A DNA stretch of 64,000 nt from Yarrowia lipolytica. Its lineage: Eukaryota > Ascomycota > Dipodascomycetes > Dipodascales. The notes beneath the pieces were generated by a model. It did no database searches. It was not told where the DNA came from and saw nothing but the letters and a program-made list of their open reading frames with translations. The position numbers were made by a program, and so were the translations under genes. The stretch spans positions 1,054,001 through 1,118,000 of the forward strand of contig NC_090770.1 of assembly GCF_001761485.1 (NCBI RefSeq), written 5' to 3'. Below, one piece after another: positions 21,642 through 31,766 of this stretch; position 1 is the first letter of the stretch; every line of letters starts with the position of its first letter.

Positions 21642-22745
21642 GGGTATTTAGCACTGATTTTTACGAGGGTACCCTTGGTACGAGGGTACAAGGGATAGCG
21701 CATACTTGCAAGTTGTCCTCGGTGACATCAGTTTTGTGAACAGAATGCTACTAACAGAAAGCAAGGAAGAAACCAAAGAATTTGGAACAAAAACCCATGC
21801 CATGGTCGCACTTTCAAAAACATCGTCAAAAGAAAAACCAACTCCATGGCAGCATCAAAGAGTATACAGTACAGTACATTGACACTTGCTGCGACAGGAA
21901 AAGCCCATGCAGTCGTAGAGTAGCGCTTACGTACATTCTCTGTCAGTTTCGGTACTATACCAGAAGTGCCATCCAGAGTTCTACAGACTGACAAACTGGA
22001 AGAGTCGCACCTTCCGCCGACAGCGACCAGATACAGCACTGTTGAAAGACATTGAGGATAATGACACACTAGGCTACAATGAAGAGCTGGTTATCACAAC
22101 GGTAGGAGGCCCTTGTAAACATATACAAACATAGCTGATACTGCGCTCACCAATACCGACGCTGACGATGCGTTGATGGATAAGGACAGGTAGATCTTCT
22201 GATACAGACTTACAGGACGTTGAGACCGCATGGGGATGAGGATGAGTATGACTGCGATTCTGAGGATACTTGGGAACTACATCTATTAGTTTCTGCACTG
22301 GATTTATGAGGTAATTGTGCTACATTTGCATAGCATAGAATTCACGCTGTAGTGTGTGTATTCGGATGGATTATTGTGACTGGCGAGTTTTCTACAGCCC
22401 AAATAGACCCAATATTATCTGATATTTTGATACAAGTACTTGTACTCCAACCGGCAGCTTCTGGCGACTTTCTACGCCCACTATCTACAGTATGTACAGT
22501 ACGTATCCTATAAACAATATATAGCAAATGATTTTTATTGAAGAGTTGATAAGTAGCACTCTGTGAAGATTATCCATGCAATTGATATTCTTTTCGCTTC
22601 TCCCTGTAATATATATATATATATATTTTTTTTTGTCTATTGGGACTAAGTTTTTGTTCTCCCAGCTGGATTAAGTAGGATTTTGATATGAAGTCGATGC
22701 ACGGTGCCAGTCCATACCATACATACGTTTTTCTCCTGCTAGATT

Positions 22746-22806
22746 GCAACACAAAAATTGGTCACTTTCACGAGTTTAACATGGTTTGAGTTTCGATAAA
22801 AATGGA
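22746..22806 (+). repeat. Orphan terminal block of the MULE-like family
   Basis: About 60 bases nearly identical to 23012-23083 and similar to 21569-21641. The core begins CAACACAAAAATTGGTCAC and ends in GATAAAAATGGA. Confidence 0.7.
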
Positions 22807-23011
22807 GGTGTTTGGTTACAAAGTGATTCAAATACTACAAGTAGTAGGCACTATTTGTGTCTGTTTTTTTCACAATTTCCGACAGGACACTTTCGTATTG
22901 ATTACGTCATCAAGTTTTTACCCACTTCATTATATTGCGGTGTAGATATGCCGTAGATATGGGCCATTCTACAGTGTTTGTTCTTCTTTGCCTCCCCTTC
23001 GTCACAAATTT

Positions 23012-23083
23012 GGGGTCACTTGCAACACAAAAATTGGTCACTTTCACGAGTTTAACAGGGTTTGAGTTTAGATAAAAATGGAC
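23012..23083 (+). repeat. Orphan terminal block of the MULE-like family
   Basis: The fullest copy of the terminal block. It begins GGGGTCACTTGCAACACAAA and runs to GATAAAAATGGAC, in the same orientation as the copies at 21569 and 22746. Confidence 0.7.
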
Positions 23084-23269
23084 ATTTACAAGTGATATAT
23101 ACAATAATTAGTTGTGCTCGTATTGTACTTGTACTGTCCGTTTGAAAATGGAAAGGGTATAGTCACAAGAACGACATGTCTCAGTCCTGATCGTCCATAA
23201 ACAAATTACAGGTCTACGATTGCTCGAGACCCAGATGCATTCCGCACATGTGAATGATGCGACGATTGT

Positions 23270-24445
23270 TTATATTCCAGGACGTCTCAAATTGGACATG
23301 GTACTCGACTTTGTCATCCTCGGAGCCATACGAGCTCCTGTGGAAGGCTCACTGGCAGAGGTCTTTCGAGCAGTTCCCAAGGGCGGCATTCGAACCGAAG
23401 GAGTTCGCAATCTGGAGTTGCCAGCAGCTGCAGAAAGCGAAGGGGTGCTCTTTGAAGGAGACAGAGTGGGTGCAGAGACTGTAGATGAAGCACCGCCCGA
23501 CGTGGCGTGCCCTCTTAACGAACGGGTACTCTGGGAGTGACTCATGGGCAGCCTAGAGCCCTCTGAAACGGACCGGGTACTTGCACTGGACGGAATGGTC
23601 CGCTCGGCACGTCGATCTGTGCTCAGTGAGAAGCCCACGGGCTTGGTAGGCGGTCGAGACATGTTGGTTTTCGATTTCATGTGTCGAAGGGAATGCGATG
23701 GAGGGATGGTTTTGGCCGTTGTGCTTGTATTTGTATTTGTATTTGCGCTTGACGGCTCTTTCTCCTCCTTGGACAGATGCAAATCAACCACCTTAGAGGG
23801 CGACTTTTTGATGGGAGAAGACGTTTCCAGAGTGTTGAGCTTGACAGGCGACAGGTTCAGGTTCTCCTGGTTCATCTTCTCCGGCGAACGTAGAGCAGCC
23901 AGGTCCTTAGCTGGAGACACGGGAGCCATGTTCTCCTTGGTTGGCGAGCCCAGTTGCTGCGCTGTGTGTGCCAGTTCGAGTTTGCGGCCGAAAATGTTGA
24001 TTTTTCGACGCTTGGCCGCTGACGACACCACGTCTCGTTGTCTGGCTCCGTCAGTGATTTTCTCCGGCGTCTTTGCGTCGTTATAAATCTCCATTCGTTC
24101 CGGTTCGCCTCCCGAGCCCGCCGCCGCAGCTCTGTCTCTTTGAGCCGCATAGTGGTTGCTGATGGAGTCCATGTTTTTGAAGGACCGTTGGTGGGCTCTT
24201 CCAAACCGACTGGTGGCTCTAGCCGACCGTCTGGAGGGTGTGTAGCTGGCTGCGACCGCCGCGGCGGAATTTGACGGACCGGCGTTGCGTTTTGTAGGAG
24301 ACCCAGTGTCGCCCTGCTCGACAATCTGTTTGGCCCGGTCGTTCATCTCCTTCATGATGGCTTCCGACACGGAAGGCGACATTGACGGAGACGCGACTCC
24401 GAAAGCCGTTCCATGTTTCATTGGAGATCGCAATGAGAAGTCCAT
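23270..24445 (-). CDS. SP/TP-rich protein with KEN box, function unknown
   Basis: A 391-residue hydrophilic, Ser/Pro/Lys-rich protein. It has many SP and TP sites, the minimal motif of cyclin-dependent kinases: SPMK near the N-terminus, TGSPTKR, DAKTPEK, GSPTKEN, MAPVSPAK, ALRSPEK, LNLSPVK, TLSPSK. A KEN tripeptide flanked by SP sites (SPTKENMAPVSP, about residue 168) is the classic APC/C-Cdh1 degron context. The segment RAHQRSFKNMDSISNHYAAQ (about 83-102) is the most structured-looking part, and KRRKINIFG looks like a nuclear localisation signal. The composition suggests a cell-cycle-regulated nuclear or spindle protein. That is inference, and I cannot name a family. The promoter carries a 14-base tandem repeat. 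It is divergent from the membrane-protein gene at 25785. Confidence 0.72.
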   Translation of the reverse strand: MDFSLRSPMKHGTAFGVASPSMSPSVSEAIMKEMNDRAKQIVEQGDTGSPTKRNAGPSNSAAAVAASYTPSRRSARATSRFGRAHQRSFKNMDSISNHYAAQRDRAAAAGSGGEPERMEIYNDAKTPEKITDGARQRDVVSSAAKRRKINIFGRKLELAHTAQQLGSPTKENMAPVSPAKDLAALRSPEKMNQENLNLSPVKLNTLETSSPIKKSPSKVVDLHLSKEEKEPSSANTNTNTSTTAKTIPPSHSLRHMKSKTNMSRPPTKPVGFSLSTDRRAERTIPSSASTRSVSEGSRLPMSHSQSTRSLRGHATSGGASSTVSAPTLSPSKSTPSLSAAAGNSRLRTPSVRMPPLGTARKTSASEPSTGARMAPRMTKSSTMSNLRRPGI

Positions 24446-24468
24446 GGTGTAGAGCAGCTGTGTGTGTT

Positions 24469-24534
24469 GTTAGTCGTCCGTGGCGGTATGTGTGTTAGTC
24501 GTCCGTGGTTAGTCGTCCGTGGTTAGTCGTCCGT
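24469..24534 (+). repeat. 14-base tandem repeat GTTAGTCGTCCGTG
   Basis: Four copies of GTTAGTCGTCCGTG, the first separated from the rest by a short spacer, 24-90 bases upstream of the ATG at 24445. It lies in the leader or core promoter of the KEN-box gene. Confidence 0.8.
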
Positions 24535-25686
24535 GTCGCCTGTTTTCTCTAAACTGGTTCTGTGTCGCAAACGGCTCTGTTTGTGTCGCTACTGGCTCCG
24601 AACAGGTCAAATGGGAGTCGAGAAACGGTCAATCCGACTCAAGAAATGGCGATGGTGTGGTGTTTGGAGAGACGTACATTTTGGGTTCAGATTATATAGA
24701 TAGCATCCGCTTTTGGAAAGCGGTAAACAGGGGATTAGGGGGACGGGTTTTGAGAGGTCCTCCAACCGACGATGGAGAGGAGATGTAGAAATGGAAAAGC
24801 CGGAAGCAGAATGTTCGGACCTCGCTTAGCCTGATTTCCGAGAGAAATATCCGACTTTCGCCCACTTAATACCGATTGAACACGGCCATCTGGAGACATT
24901 GAGTTTTCACCATGTACTGTAGCTGGAAGTTACAGTCTCACGACTGTGCATGTATATACAGTACATCCGTACATATGGGACATTCACGCTACAGCTCTAG
25001 TTGGACCCTCCAAAAGTGATATTATGGGCGGTGAAAAGGGGAGACGTTGCGCAAGACGTGAATGTGGCTACCAAAATAACACTCCTAATCTGTCATTGCT
25101 CCAATACCGCCAATATAACGTCTTCTAGAGACAATCATCTGGGTGCAAATATCATAATTCATTTTACCCTCTTCACTGTAAAGCCCTGTATTACGGGTAA
25201 TACAGGAAAGTGGGCTGGACAAGTAAAAAATATAACGCTGGGGACGTCTGACAGAGCTCAATCTAGAACCAACATTTGTCATTCATCTTCAACGCCAAAT
25301 CCGCTCAATTCCACTCCACTTGCCAATTCTCAGCTGGAGTGTTTGACTGACTCCCACGCCGACAGGTCCGATCTGCCCACCTCTTATCTGCACAGTGTCG
25401 GTCTTCCTCTCTACCTACACTTATCTACAGTGCCTCCATCTCGAGACCGGCGAGCTAACCGCGCACCAATACGGCAGATCGACGCGTCTGCAGCATCCAC
25501 GTTCGATATTTGACGTCGACCTTCGATATTCGACTCGCACACACGATATTACTCGACGGGTGCATTCTGACAGGCCCCGTCTACAGTACAGCGTCCACTC
25601 CACAAGCTCCGTACACCCCTGGATATTACGGGAATAGTGTCGCAAGAGCCACAGACAGCGTAACAACAGCTACAGACACCACCACA

Positions 25687-25730
25687 ACTCTCTACAGCTC
25701 TCTACAGCTCTCTACAGCTCTCCACAGCTT
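25687..25730 (+). repeat. 10-base tandem repeat TCTACAGCTC
   Basis: Four copies of TCTACAGCTC, the last with one change, ending 55 bases before the ATG at 25785. It probably lies in the 5' leader. Confidence 0.75.
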
Positions 25731-25784
25731 CCTGCATATATTATCACGGTCAGTATCGACCAAAACAAGCCCGCCGTCCCTTCG

Positions 25785-26891
25785 ATGGCTGCTCCAGACT
25801 CTCCCTCCACGCCCGACAGGTCGTTTGTCAACATCCCGGTTCTTCCCCCGCCCAAACGCTCGCCCCACAAGTCACCCAAAATCGGCCCGCAGTCTCCCAC
25901 GCTGCCTCTTCCTCCAGTGCAGTCTCCCATCCCCACCACCCCCAAGTCTGCGCTTCGGTTCCCACAACTCGAGCCGCGATCCCGGTCCAATTCCAACACC
26001 TCCAACCGCTCGCGATCACCGTCGCCGCTCAGAAAAGTAGTCTTTTCACCCAAGGAAGAGCTCATTGACGGCGGCAAGAAATCCAAAGACAACTTGCCCA
26101 ATTTGGCTGATCTGAAGGAACTCAACCAGAGAGACCTCAAGGAGCTGAAAGAGCAGCAAGCCAAGGACTTTGGTAGCTTCCTTAATTCGCCAAAGACCTC
26201 AACTTCCCCTTTCCACTCGTCGACACCCCCGCCACCACCTCTGCATCTCGATACTGAAACCAGATCCCCCAAAGGAAGATCCAAGTCAGTAGGAGCAGCT
26301 TCGTCACCGGTAGATATTACTCCGACACAAACACCAATCATGCATACACCCACATCAACGCTACCCTCCTACATCAACCCCGTGAGTACAGCGTTCTGTC
26401 TAGGTCTGGCCGTGGGTCTCAGCATCTCGGCCATCCGACCAACTCTCGAAAAAGCCGTCAACCACGGCTCCTCGTGGCTCGCATGGCTCTTCAAAACCGT
26501 CATTCTGTGGACCGTCATCGGTGCAGCGGCTTACATGGCCTTCACTTTAGGCAAAGCTGTCCTGATCACGATTCAACAGAACCAGCAGAAGCAACAGCAG
26601 ACAGCCCATAAACTGCCCCCCACACCTCGTTCAGACCCATTTGAAGGTCTTAAACCGAATAAGCCGTCGTCATCGAGCGGCTCTACGGTTTCTGCTTCAT
26701 CTTCCAAATCAGCTTCTTCGACAAAGTCTTCTGGAAGTGCCGCGTCCATCTACGAGTTCAACAAGTACGTTGATGAGCAAAAGGTGAAACGACGGGGTCA
26801 GAAGGACGAAGAGCATTCCTTCAGACCCTATCCTGCCCGTCCTCAGTTGTCTTCTACAGCTCCTGGAAAGATTTATGGAAACATGTCATAA
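25785..26891 (+). CDS. Putative membrane protein with Pro/Ser-rich N-terminus
   Basis: A 368-residue protein of unknown function. Residues 1-195 are Pro/Ser-rich and lack structure apart from a charged, probably helical segment at about 105-130 (LADLKELNQRDLKELKEQQA). Two hydrophobic segments follow at about 201-217 (AFCLGLAVGLSISAI) and 237-260 (TVILWTVIGAAAYMAFTLGKAVL), with a short loop containing two Trp between them. The C-terminal part is Gln-, then Ser-rich, with a basic end (EQKVKRRGQKD). A two-segment hairpin with long cytosolic arms would fit the endoplasmic reticulum or nuclear envelope, but that is inference. I do not recognise the family. The ATG at 25785 is the first after the 10-base leader repeat. 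Confidence 0.7.
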   Translation: MAAPDSPSTPDRSFVNIPVLPPPKRSPHKSPKIGPQSPTLPLPPVQSPIPTTPKSALRFPQLEPRSRSNSNTSNRSRSPSPLRKVVFSPKEELIDGGKKSKDNLPNLADLKELNQRDLKELKEQQAKDFGSFLNSPKTSTSPFHSSTPPPPPLHLDTETRSPKGRSKSVGAASSPVDITPTQTPIMHTPTSTLPSYINPVSTAFCLGLAVGLSISAIRPTLEKAVNHGSSWLAWLFKTVILWTVIGAAAYMAFTLGKAVLITIQQNQQKQQQTAHKLPPTPRSDPFEGLKPNKPSSSSGSTVSASSSKSASSTKSSGSAASIYEFNKYVDEQKVKRRGQKDEEHSFRPYPARPQLSSTAPGKIYGNMS

Positions 26892-28142
26892 TCCGGACTA
26901 ACTATCTTACCTCAACGGTAATAGTCATATAAGTTATTAATTTCAAAGAAGAGTGAAAAAGGGAGGTAGATATGGATAGAGGTACATAGATACAGTATGT
27001 ACGTAAGTACTTACAGTACTTGTACTTGTACTTGCACTTGTACAATAGTCTGGTTATCCTTTAGTGGTTCGAGTACTTCTACAAGTATGACCACTATCTG
27101 TTAGTCAGCCAGCACTCATAATGATGACGTCAGAAACTATTGAGTAATCGTAGAGACCAATAAAGAAGTCAGAAAGCTCTTGGACGCTCCTTTACTGTTC
27201 ATAGAGTGACTTTGCAATGTTGTCTGTTCCCCGGAGATAACCCATTAAGGACGAATTAACTCCGGCAGTGAAAATATTAAAGTTTGGGTGAAATTTTACG
27301 ACATGTGAAGGTGGACTGAGTGTACACGTAGTATCGTACAAGGATGTGGGGAGTGTAAAGAAGGCCCTTGGTGGGTTTAAATGAGGTGGATATGACTGGA
27401 TGGCTGGGATGCACGTGTTCGAGTGATGTTGTGAAGTATACAACTACCGTTGGGCGTGGAGAGACGGAGAGACGTGAGAACAACATGTTGAATATCACGT
27501 TGTGCGACCTCCCCAATCTATCGAAGTTCTGAACGTATGATTCCTCTACTTCATGAGATGCTCTGTAAATACTGCCTGTTCATTAGACAGTGAGTGTAAA
27601 CCCTGACTGTATCAAACAGAGAGTGACTGCAAGCACAAGTATTGTAGGTCTGTACATACACAGTTATCCTATAGACGATAATACCTACTTGTACCTACCC
27701 CACAACTGTGAATGCACAGAAAAAGAAGAAAAATGTCAGTTTGATGCACTCATAGTTCTTTACATGCTCTCAGATTCGAAGCGGATCGGTCTGTGGCATT
27801 TGGATGACAGAACAGATACAAGTTAACCAGCCAAATGAGGAGGCTTGCTTCTCTACATATATTTCAATCCACAGCCAGGAGTGCGAAGTTGCACAGAGGT
27901 ATTCTTACCAGAGCTCTACAGATCACACCAATACCTTGAGCTGGGTCTCACAGCGTCGTCATCAGTCTAATTTCAAAAGTGTTGGTCACCAATCTACTTC
28001 ACTCACAGCTTACAGTCACAACCGTGTTCACCGTGATTCACCATGATCACCGGTTGTTCGTCCATACCATCATCTATTTTTACTAACCTGCTATATGCAC
28101 GGCAGCCGCCATTTTTTATCTACAAACAAAAGTGTTGCAGAT
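26892..28142. other. Intergenic
   Basis: No gene seen in about 1.25 kb between convergent genes. It holds clusters of the word GTACTTGTAC and its variants at 26990-27045. Confidence 0.5.
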
Positions 28143-28721
28143 TTAGTAGACCTCGCCCTGGTTGGCAGGAATCTCAAAGACAACCTTCTTGCCGGTGAGC
28201 TTGTTGTAGACAGACTGGAAGGACTCGAGCTTGTTGTCGATGAAGGTGGAGTCCTTGGAGTCGAGGAAAACCTTCTGGATTCGAGTGCCACCAACCTGGT
28301 ACTTGACTCGCTTGCCAATGATCTCGGTGGGGAAAACGAGATCCTCGAGGAGAGCCTCGTGGACCTTGGTCAGGGTTCGAGACATGGGTCGAGGCTGAGA
28401 GGGCAGAGCCTTTCGGCCGGCCTTGGGGAGGATTCGTCGCTCAGCAAGGAAGACAACGTGTCGGTCGGAGAACTTCTTCTCGAGCTCTCGGGTGAGTCGC
28501 TGCTGGATCTTGTGGACAGCGGGGAGGGCGGGGACAGGCACAAAGATAACGAGGGCCTTCTTGCCGGCAGAAACCTCAAGCTCTCGGGCAGACTTGAACT
28601 GGAAAAGTCGCAGCTCGGACTTGAAGTCGGGAGAGGAGTTCTCGAGGTCGACAAAGGCCTGGGCGACCTGGAGCTCGAGCTCGGAGGGGTCCTGCTTGAT
28701 GATCTTGAGGGCGGCAGACAT
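28143..28721 (-). CDS. RPS7: 40S ribosomal protein eS7
   Basis: A 192-residue small-subunit ribosomal protein needed for 18S rRNA processing and 40S assembly. The whole length aligns by eye with yeast Rps7: ELELQVAQAFVDLENSSPDF near the start, KKALVIFVPVPAL, ELEKKFSDRHVVFLAERRIL, RTLTKVHEALLEDLVFPTEI and KLTGKKVVFEIP at the end. Yeast Rps7 is 190 residues. The ATG at 28721 gives MSAALKI, matching family starts. The further upstream in-frame extension to 28853 is not conserved in character. No intron interrupts the frame, although the S. cerevisiae genes have one. A palindromic TTAGGG element lies about 108 bases upstream. Confidence 0.96.
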   Translation of the reverse strand: MSAALKIIKQDPSELELQVAQAFVDLENSSPDFKSELRLFQFKSARELEVSAGKKALVIFVPVPALPAVHKIQQRLTRELEKKFSDRHVVFLAERRILPKAGRKALPSQPRPMSRTLTKVHEALLEDLVFPTEIIGKRVKYQVGGTRIQKVFLDSKDSTFIDNKLESFQSVYNKLTGKKVVFEIPANQGEVY

Positions 28722-28828
28722 GGTTGTGTGTGGGTGTGTCGTTCGGGCTTGGGGGGAAGTTTGACTTGGGCCAGAGTAACTTTGCAAAAGTGCCAGGCTC
28801 CGCGCGTGGTCCTGTCCCGTTTGGGACG

Positions 28829-28843
28829 TTAGGGCTAACCCTA
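28829..28843 (-). promoter_or_regulatory. Palindromic TTAGGG element upstream of eS7 (Tbf1-like site)
   Basis: TTAGGGCTAACCCTA holds two inverted TAGGG half-sites 108 bases upstream of the eS7 ATG. In several yeasts outside the Saccharomyces lineage, ribosomal protein genes are controlled by Tbf1 through TTAGGG-type palindromes, so the placement fits. An imperfect palindrome, TCCCGTTTGGGA, lies beside it at 28815-28826. Which protein binds here is inference. Confidence 0.5.
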
Positions 28844-29000
28844 GCTGTATCATGTGATAAAATCGACTAAATGGGGAAACAAAACCTTATTCCACACCCT
28901 CTCAAAAGTGCACAAAAGTGCAACTACAATATCGATGAACTTTATGGCATGACTGCAGATATTGCTCAACGAGTATCGTGGACGTTTGTAAGGGTTGTGA

Positions 29001-29047
29001 TGGAGCTGATTTGAGCTGATCTGGAGCTGATCTGGAGCTGATCTGGA
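29001..29047 (+). repeat. Tandem repeat, unit about 12 bases (GGAGCTGATCTG)
   Basis: Four copies of GGAGCTGATCTG, the first imperfect. Confidence 0.75.
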
Positions 29048-30331
29048 TTGGTTCTAGAGTCTGATCTAGTCTGGAATCAATCCAGAGTCGAATCTCCGCC
29101 TGAGGGGTAATGGTTACGGCTCAATACGAGGGGTAAGTACATACTTTAGGCGACCTCTGATTCAGCATACTTGTACTTGTACACGTGTCTCATGAGATCG
29201 TCTTCTGTATTGAATGGATGCGAGTTCAAGTGCTCGCGTCTTACTCGTATCGACCAGTAATACCACACCAATCAAAGTCAGATTCACTCGAGATCGCTTC
29301 TCGAGCCCTCCTGTCGGCCCTTCTCCACACTGTGGGGTTAGAGACCAAATAGTGTTTCGTTAGCGCAAAAGTCACGAGGACAATGGTGCTGCCGATACGA
29401 GTCTGGTGCCGCATCTGGTGGAATGATGTCCACTGTGTTTGCGCATATCCAATTGGAAAGGGTTGGGTTGTACAAGTACAAGTACGTTGCAAGTATCCTT
29501 ACAAGTATTTCGTCCATGTTAGTATCGGACGCTAAGGTCGCTTCTTCCCTGCGTTACGATAGAAAAACTTTTGTCTTTACAAGTCGTGAAATGTGAGGAC
29601 CAATGGGAGTAAAAGTGCCTCAAAGACTCAGTGAGATTCCAGATTCAAAATAAGACTACTTTTGTTACTGTGAGATCAGTATTAGCGAGTCTATGTTGTT
29701 GTTTCATTCCTACACAGTTCGTTGGCACTTTGTTGAAGATTTGTGGAAAAAGTCATGACTGGCTAGAATTGAAGGCGGAGCATGAGTATATAAATAAAAT
29801 CTGTTTCAATCTGTTAATTCACACCAAGATCTGACCTCAGAAGAATTGATTTTGGCCAAACTACTTCACAACGACAACTACCGTAGACCTCCCGCCCACA
29901 GTACCTGTATCGCCACAAATCATTCCATTCTGACCCAGATGTGAGCCATAACTCATTAGTGAGGTACTACTTGTACAAGCACAAGGTACAAGTACCATCC
30001 ATGGATCTGGTACAGTACGGTCCATAAGACATACTCCTCCTACGACTACAATTACAGTGTGTACTGTAGCCGTCCTAGATCATCTGCCAGACGCCAAATC
30101 TACCCACACTGATCTCTCACTTGTAAATCCGTTCAAACCTATCATTTCGATACAAATACCGTTTCTCATCATGTCCGTCTGTCTCATCTTTGCGATATTG
30201 TGGACATGCACCAACATCGTATCTTTATGAGACAGTTGGAGAATACACACACTTGTGGTGCAAGGATCGGCTTATACGATGTGGCAAGTGAAAGGGAGTG
30301 GTGTATGAGATTGAGCGAGTAGGAGCTCTCC

Positions 30332-30371
30332 TATTCCTACTCCTACTCCTACTCCTACTCCTACTCCTACC
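30332..30371 (+). repeat. CTACTC hexanucleotide microsatellite
   Basis: Six to seven copies of a TCCTAC-type hexamer in tandem. Confidence 0.85.
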
Positions 30372-30612
30372 TGTATGTACATACTGTACTAGAATAATGC
30401 AGTTTCCATCGATGTGAAGCTCAGTGGAGTTGTGAGCCATATTGAGAGACCGTTGCAAACAGATATCCAGTGCTCTATGAACAACATACATGGATTAACT
30501 GATGGCCTTTTCATCACGGACCCACATAAACCTGCTTGACGATGATGCCTGAAATTTCACAGGTACATACTACAGGCTTGGCATGGGCCGTGGATGTATT
30601 TATAGGTCCGAT

Positions 30613-30650
30613 CGGCGAGTGAGCGGCGAGTGAGCGGCGAGTGAGCGACA
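30613..30650 (+). repeat. 12-base tandem repeat CGGCGAGTGAGC
   Basis: Three copies of CGGCGAGTGAGC, the last drifting. Confidence 0.8.
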
Positions 30651-30710
30651 AGTAAACAGGCGTTTTTCGGCGTATCTGTATTAGAACTGTTAGGAACCAT
30701 TCAAAGTGGG

Positions 30711-30826
30711 TGTCAATATTCATGTATCGTGTCAATTCATGTATCGTGTCAATTCATGTATCGTGTCAATTCATGTATCGTGTCAATTCATGTATCGTGT
30801 CAATTCATGTATCGTGTCAATACTTA
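30711..30826 (+). repeat. 17-base tandem repeat TGTCAATTCATGTATCG
   Basis: One 19-base variant (30711-30729), then five identical 17-base units (30730-30814) and a partial unit. Identity between copies implies recent expansion or homogenisation. Confidence 0.9.
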
Positions 30827-31682
30827 TATCTCAAGTGGTTGCATCGCAAACAGCCATCGCATACTCCACTCTACTCTCACTGAGTTCACTCTTACCCGGC
30901 TCCACCTTCTAGAAGCCACCACCGATCCACCGACGATGATCAGTCCACCACTTGCTCTGAATGTGCGTTGGAGCTGCACCATGATTGATGACGTCACCGC
31001 CATTCAGATAGGGCAAAAGACGAGCGCCAATCGCAACAATGGGCGTGTGTCGACGACTCCCCCGCTCTCTGCGGTTTCAGCGACTCCAACCGTCGCCAAA
31101 AGACCGTCATTTTCGTCTCAAGCGCAGCCCAGCCCATCTCTTCTAAAAGATTCCAGAAAGATAGGGTTCACCAACTACGCACCAATATGTACAGTATCGT
31201 AGCTACTCCGGCTTGGCTGATCTGAGAGATAGAGACGGCTCCGAGACGCGGAAAACGGCGGGGTCGGACCGATCACGTGACACGTACTCATCCGTCGCGC
31301 CCCGAGCTCCATTTCAACACCAAATACTCCCGGTCACGTGCCACCCCGCCCGCTCTACCCACGAGATGTTTCTACACTATACACTGCCACGCCGTCATAC
31401 CTGCAGCTAGGTTAACATTCGATTAATTAGTGGAGTCACCAGTGTACAGGACTATGGCGGAAACCGGGTTACACAAACCGGCCCGGAATAGCAGCATTAT
31501 ACCGCTGGACGAGATCACCGTCAATAAATTGCGTCGTTACTCGGGACAACCATTGCTCCTCCGGCTACACCTGCTCAAAGGACTTGTTCCACACTCTTCC
31601 CCAGCTCTCCCACGCAAACAAAGAGAGCAACCTTAAGTGGACAGCTCATGAGCACTCCCCTCGTTTGCTGCCCACGCTCGAT

Positions 31683-31690
31683 TATATAAA
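31683..31690 (+). promoter_or_regulatory. TATA box of the RTC3-like gene
   Basis: TATATAAA 77 bases upstream of the ATG at 31767. A CCCCT word (stress-response element type) lies at about 31656 just upstream, and a second at about 31703. Confidence 0.6.
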
Positions 31691-31766
31691 GACCAGCGGA
31701 TCCCCTTCTATTTGGACTTGCATCAACCAACCACAACCCACACCAAGCACACAAAGCACAAGAACA

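Larger units (their letters stand above)
21642..23269. other. Intergenic with orphan element termini
   Basis: No gene seen. Two further copies of the terminal block of the MULE-like element lie here (22746-22806 and 23012-23083) without the rest of the element. AT dinucleotide tracts lie at about 22608-22627. The 3' end of the KEN-box gene begins at 23270. Confidence 0.5.
24446..25784. other. Divergent promoter region
   Basis: About 1.3 kb between two divergent genes. It contains a 14-base tandem repeat beside the minus-strand gene and a 10-base repeat beside the plus-strand gene. No RNA gene seen. Confidence 0.5.
28722..31766. other. Intergenic between eS7 and the RTC3-like gene
   Basis: About 3 kb without a convincing gene. 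It carries several tandem repeats (29001, 30332, 30613, 30711) and CACGTG sites at 31274 and 31335. One frame (30729-31202) is open only because the 17-base repeat has no stop in that frame. Confidence 0.5.

Noticed and set aside
28095-28832. 245-codon plus-strand frame opposite eS7
   Set aside because: Antisense shadow of a ribosomal protein gene.
28722-28853. N-terminal extension of eS7
   Set aside because: Would run through the promoter palindrome. The family start MSAALKI lies at 28721.
30729-31202. 157-codon frame through the 17-base repeat
   Set aside because: Opens only because the repeat lacks stops. No conserved sequence follows.
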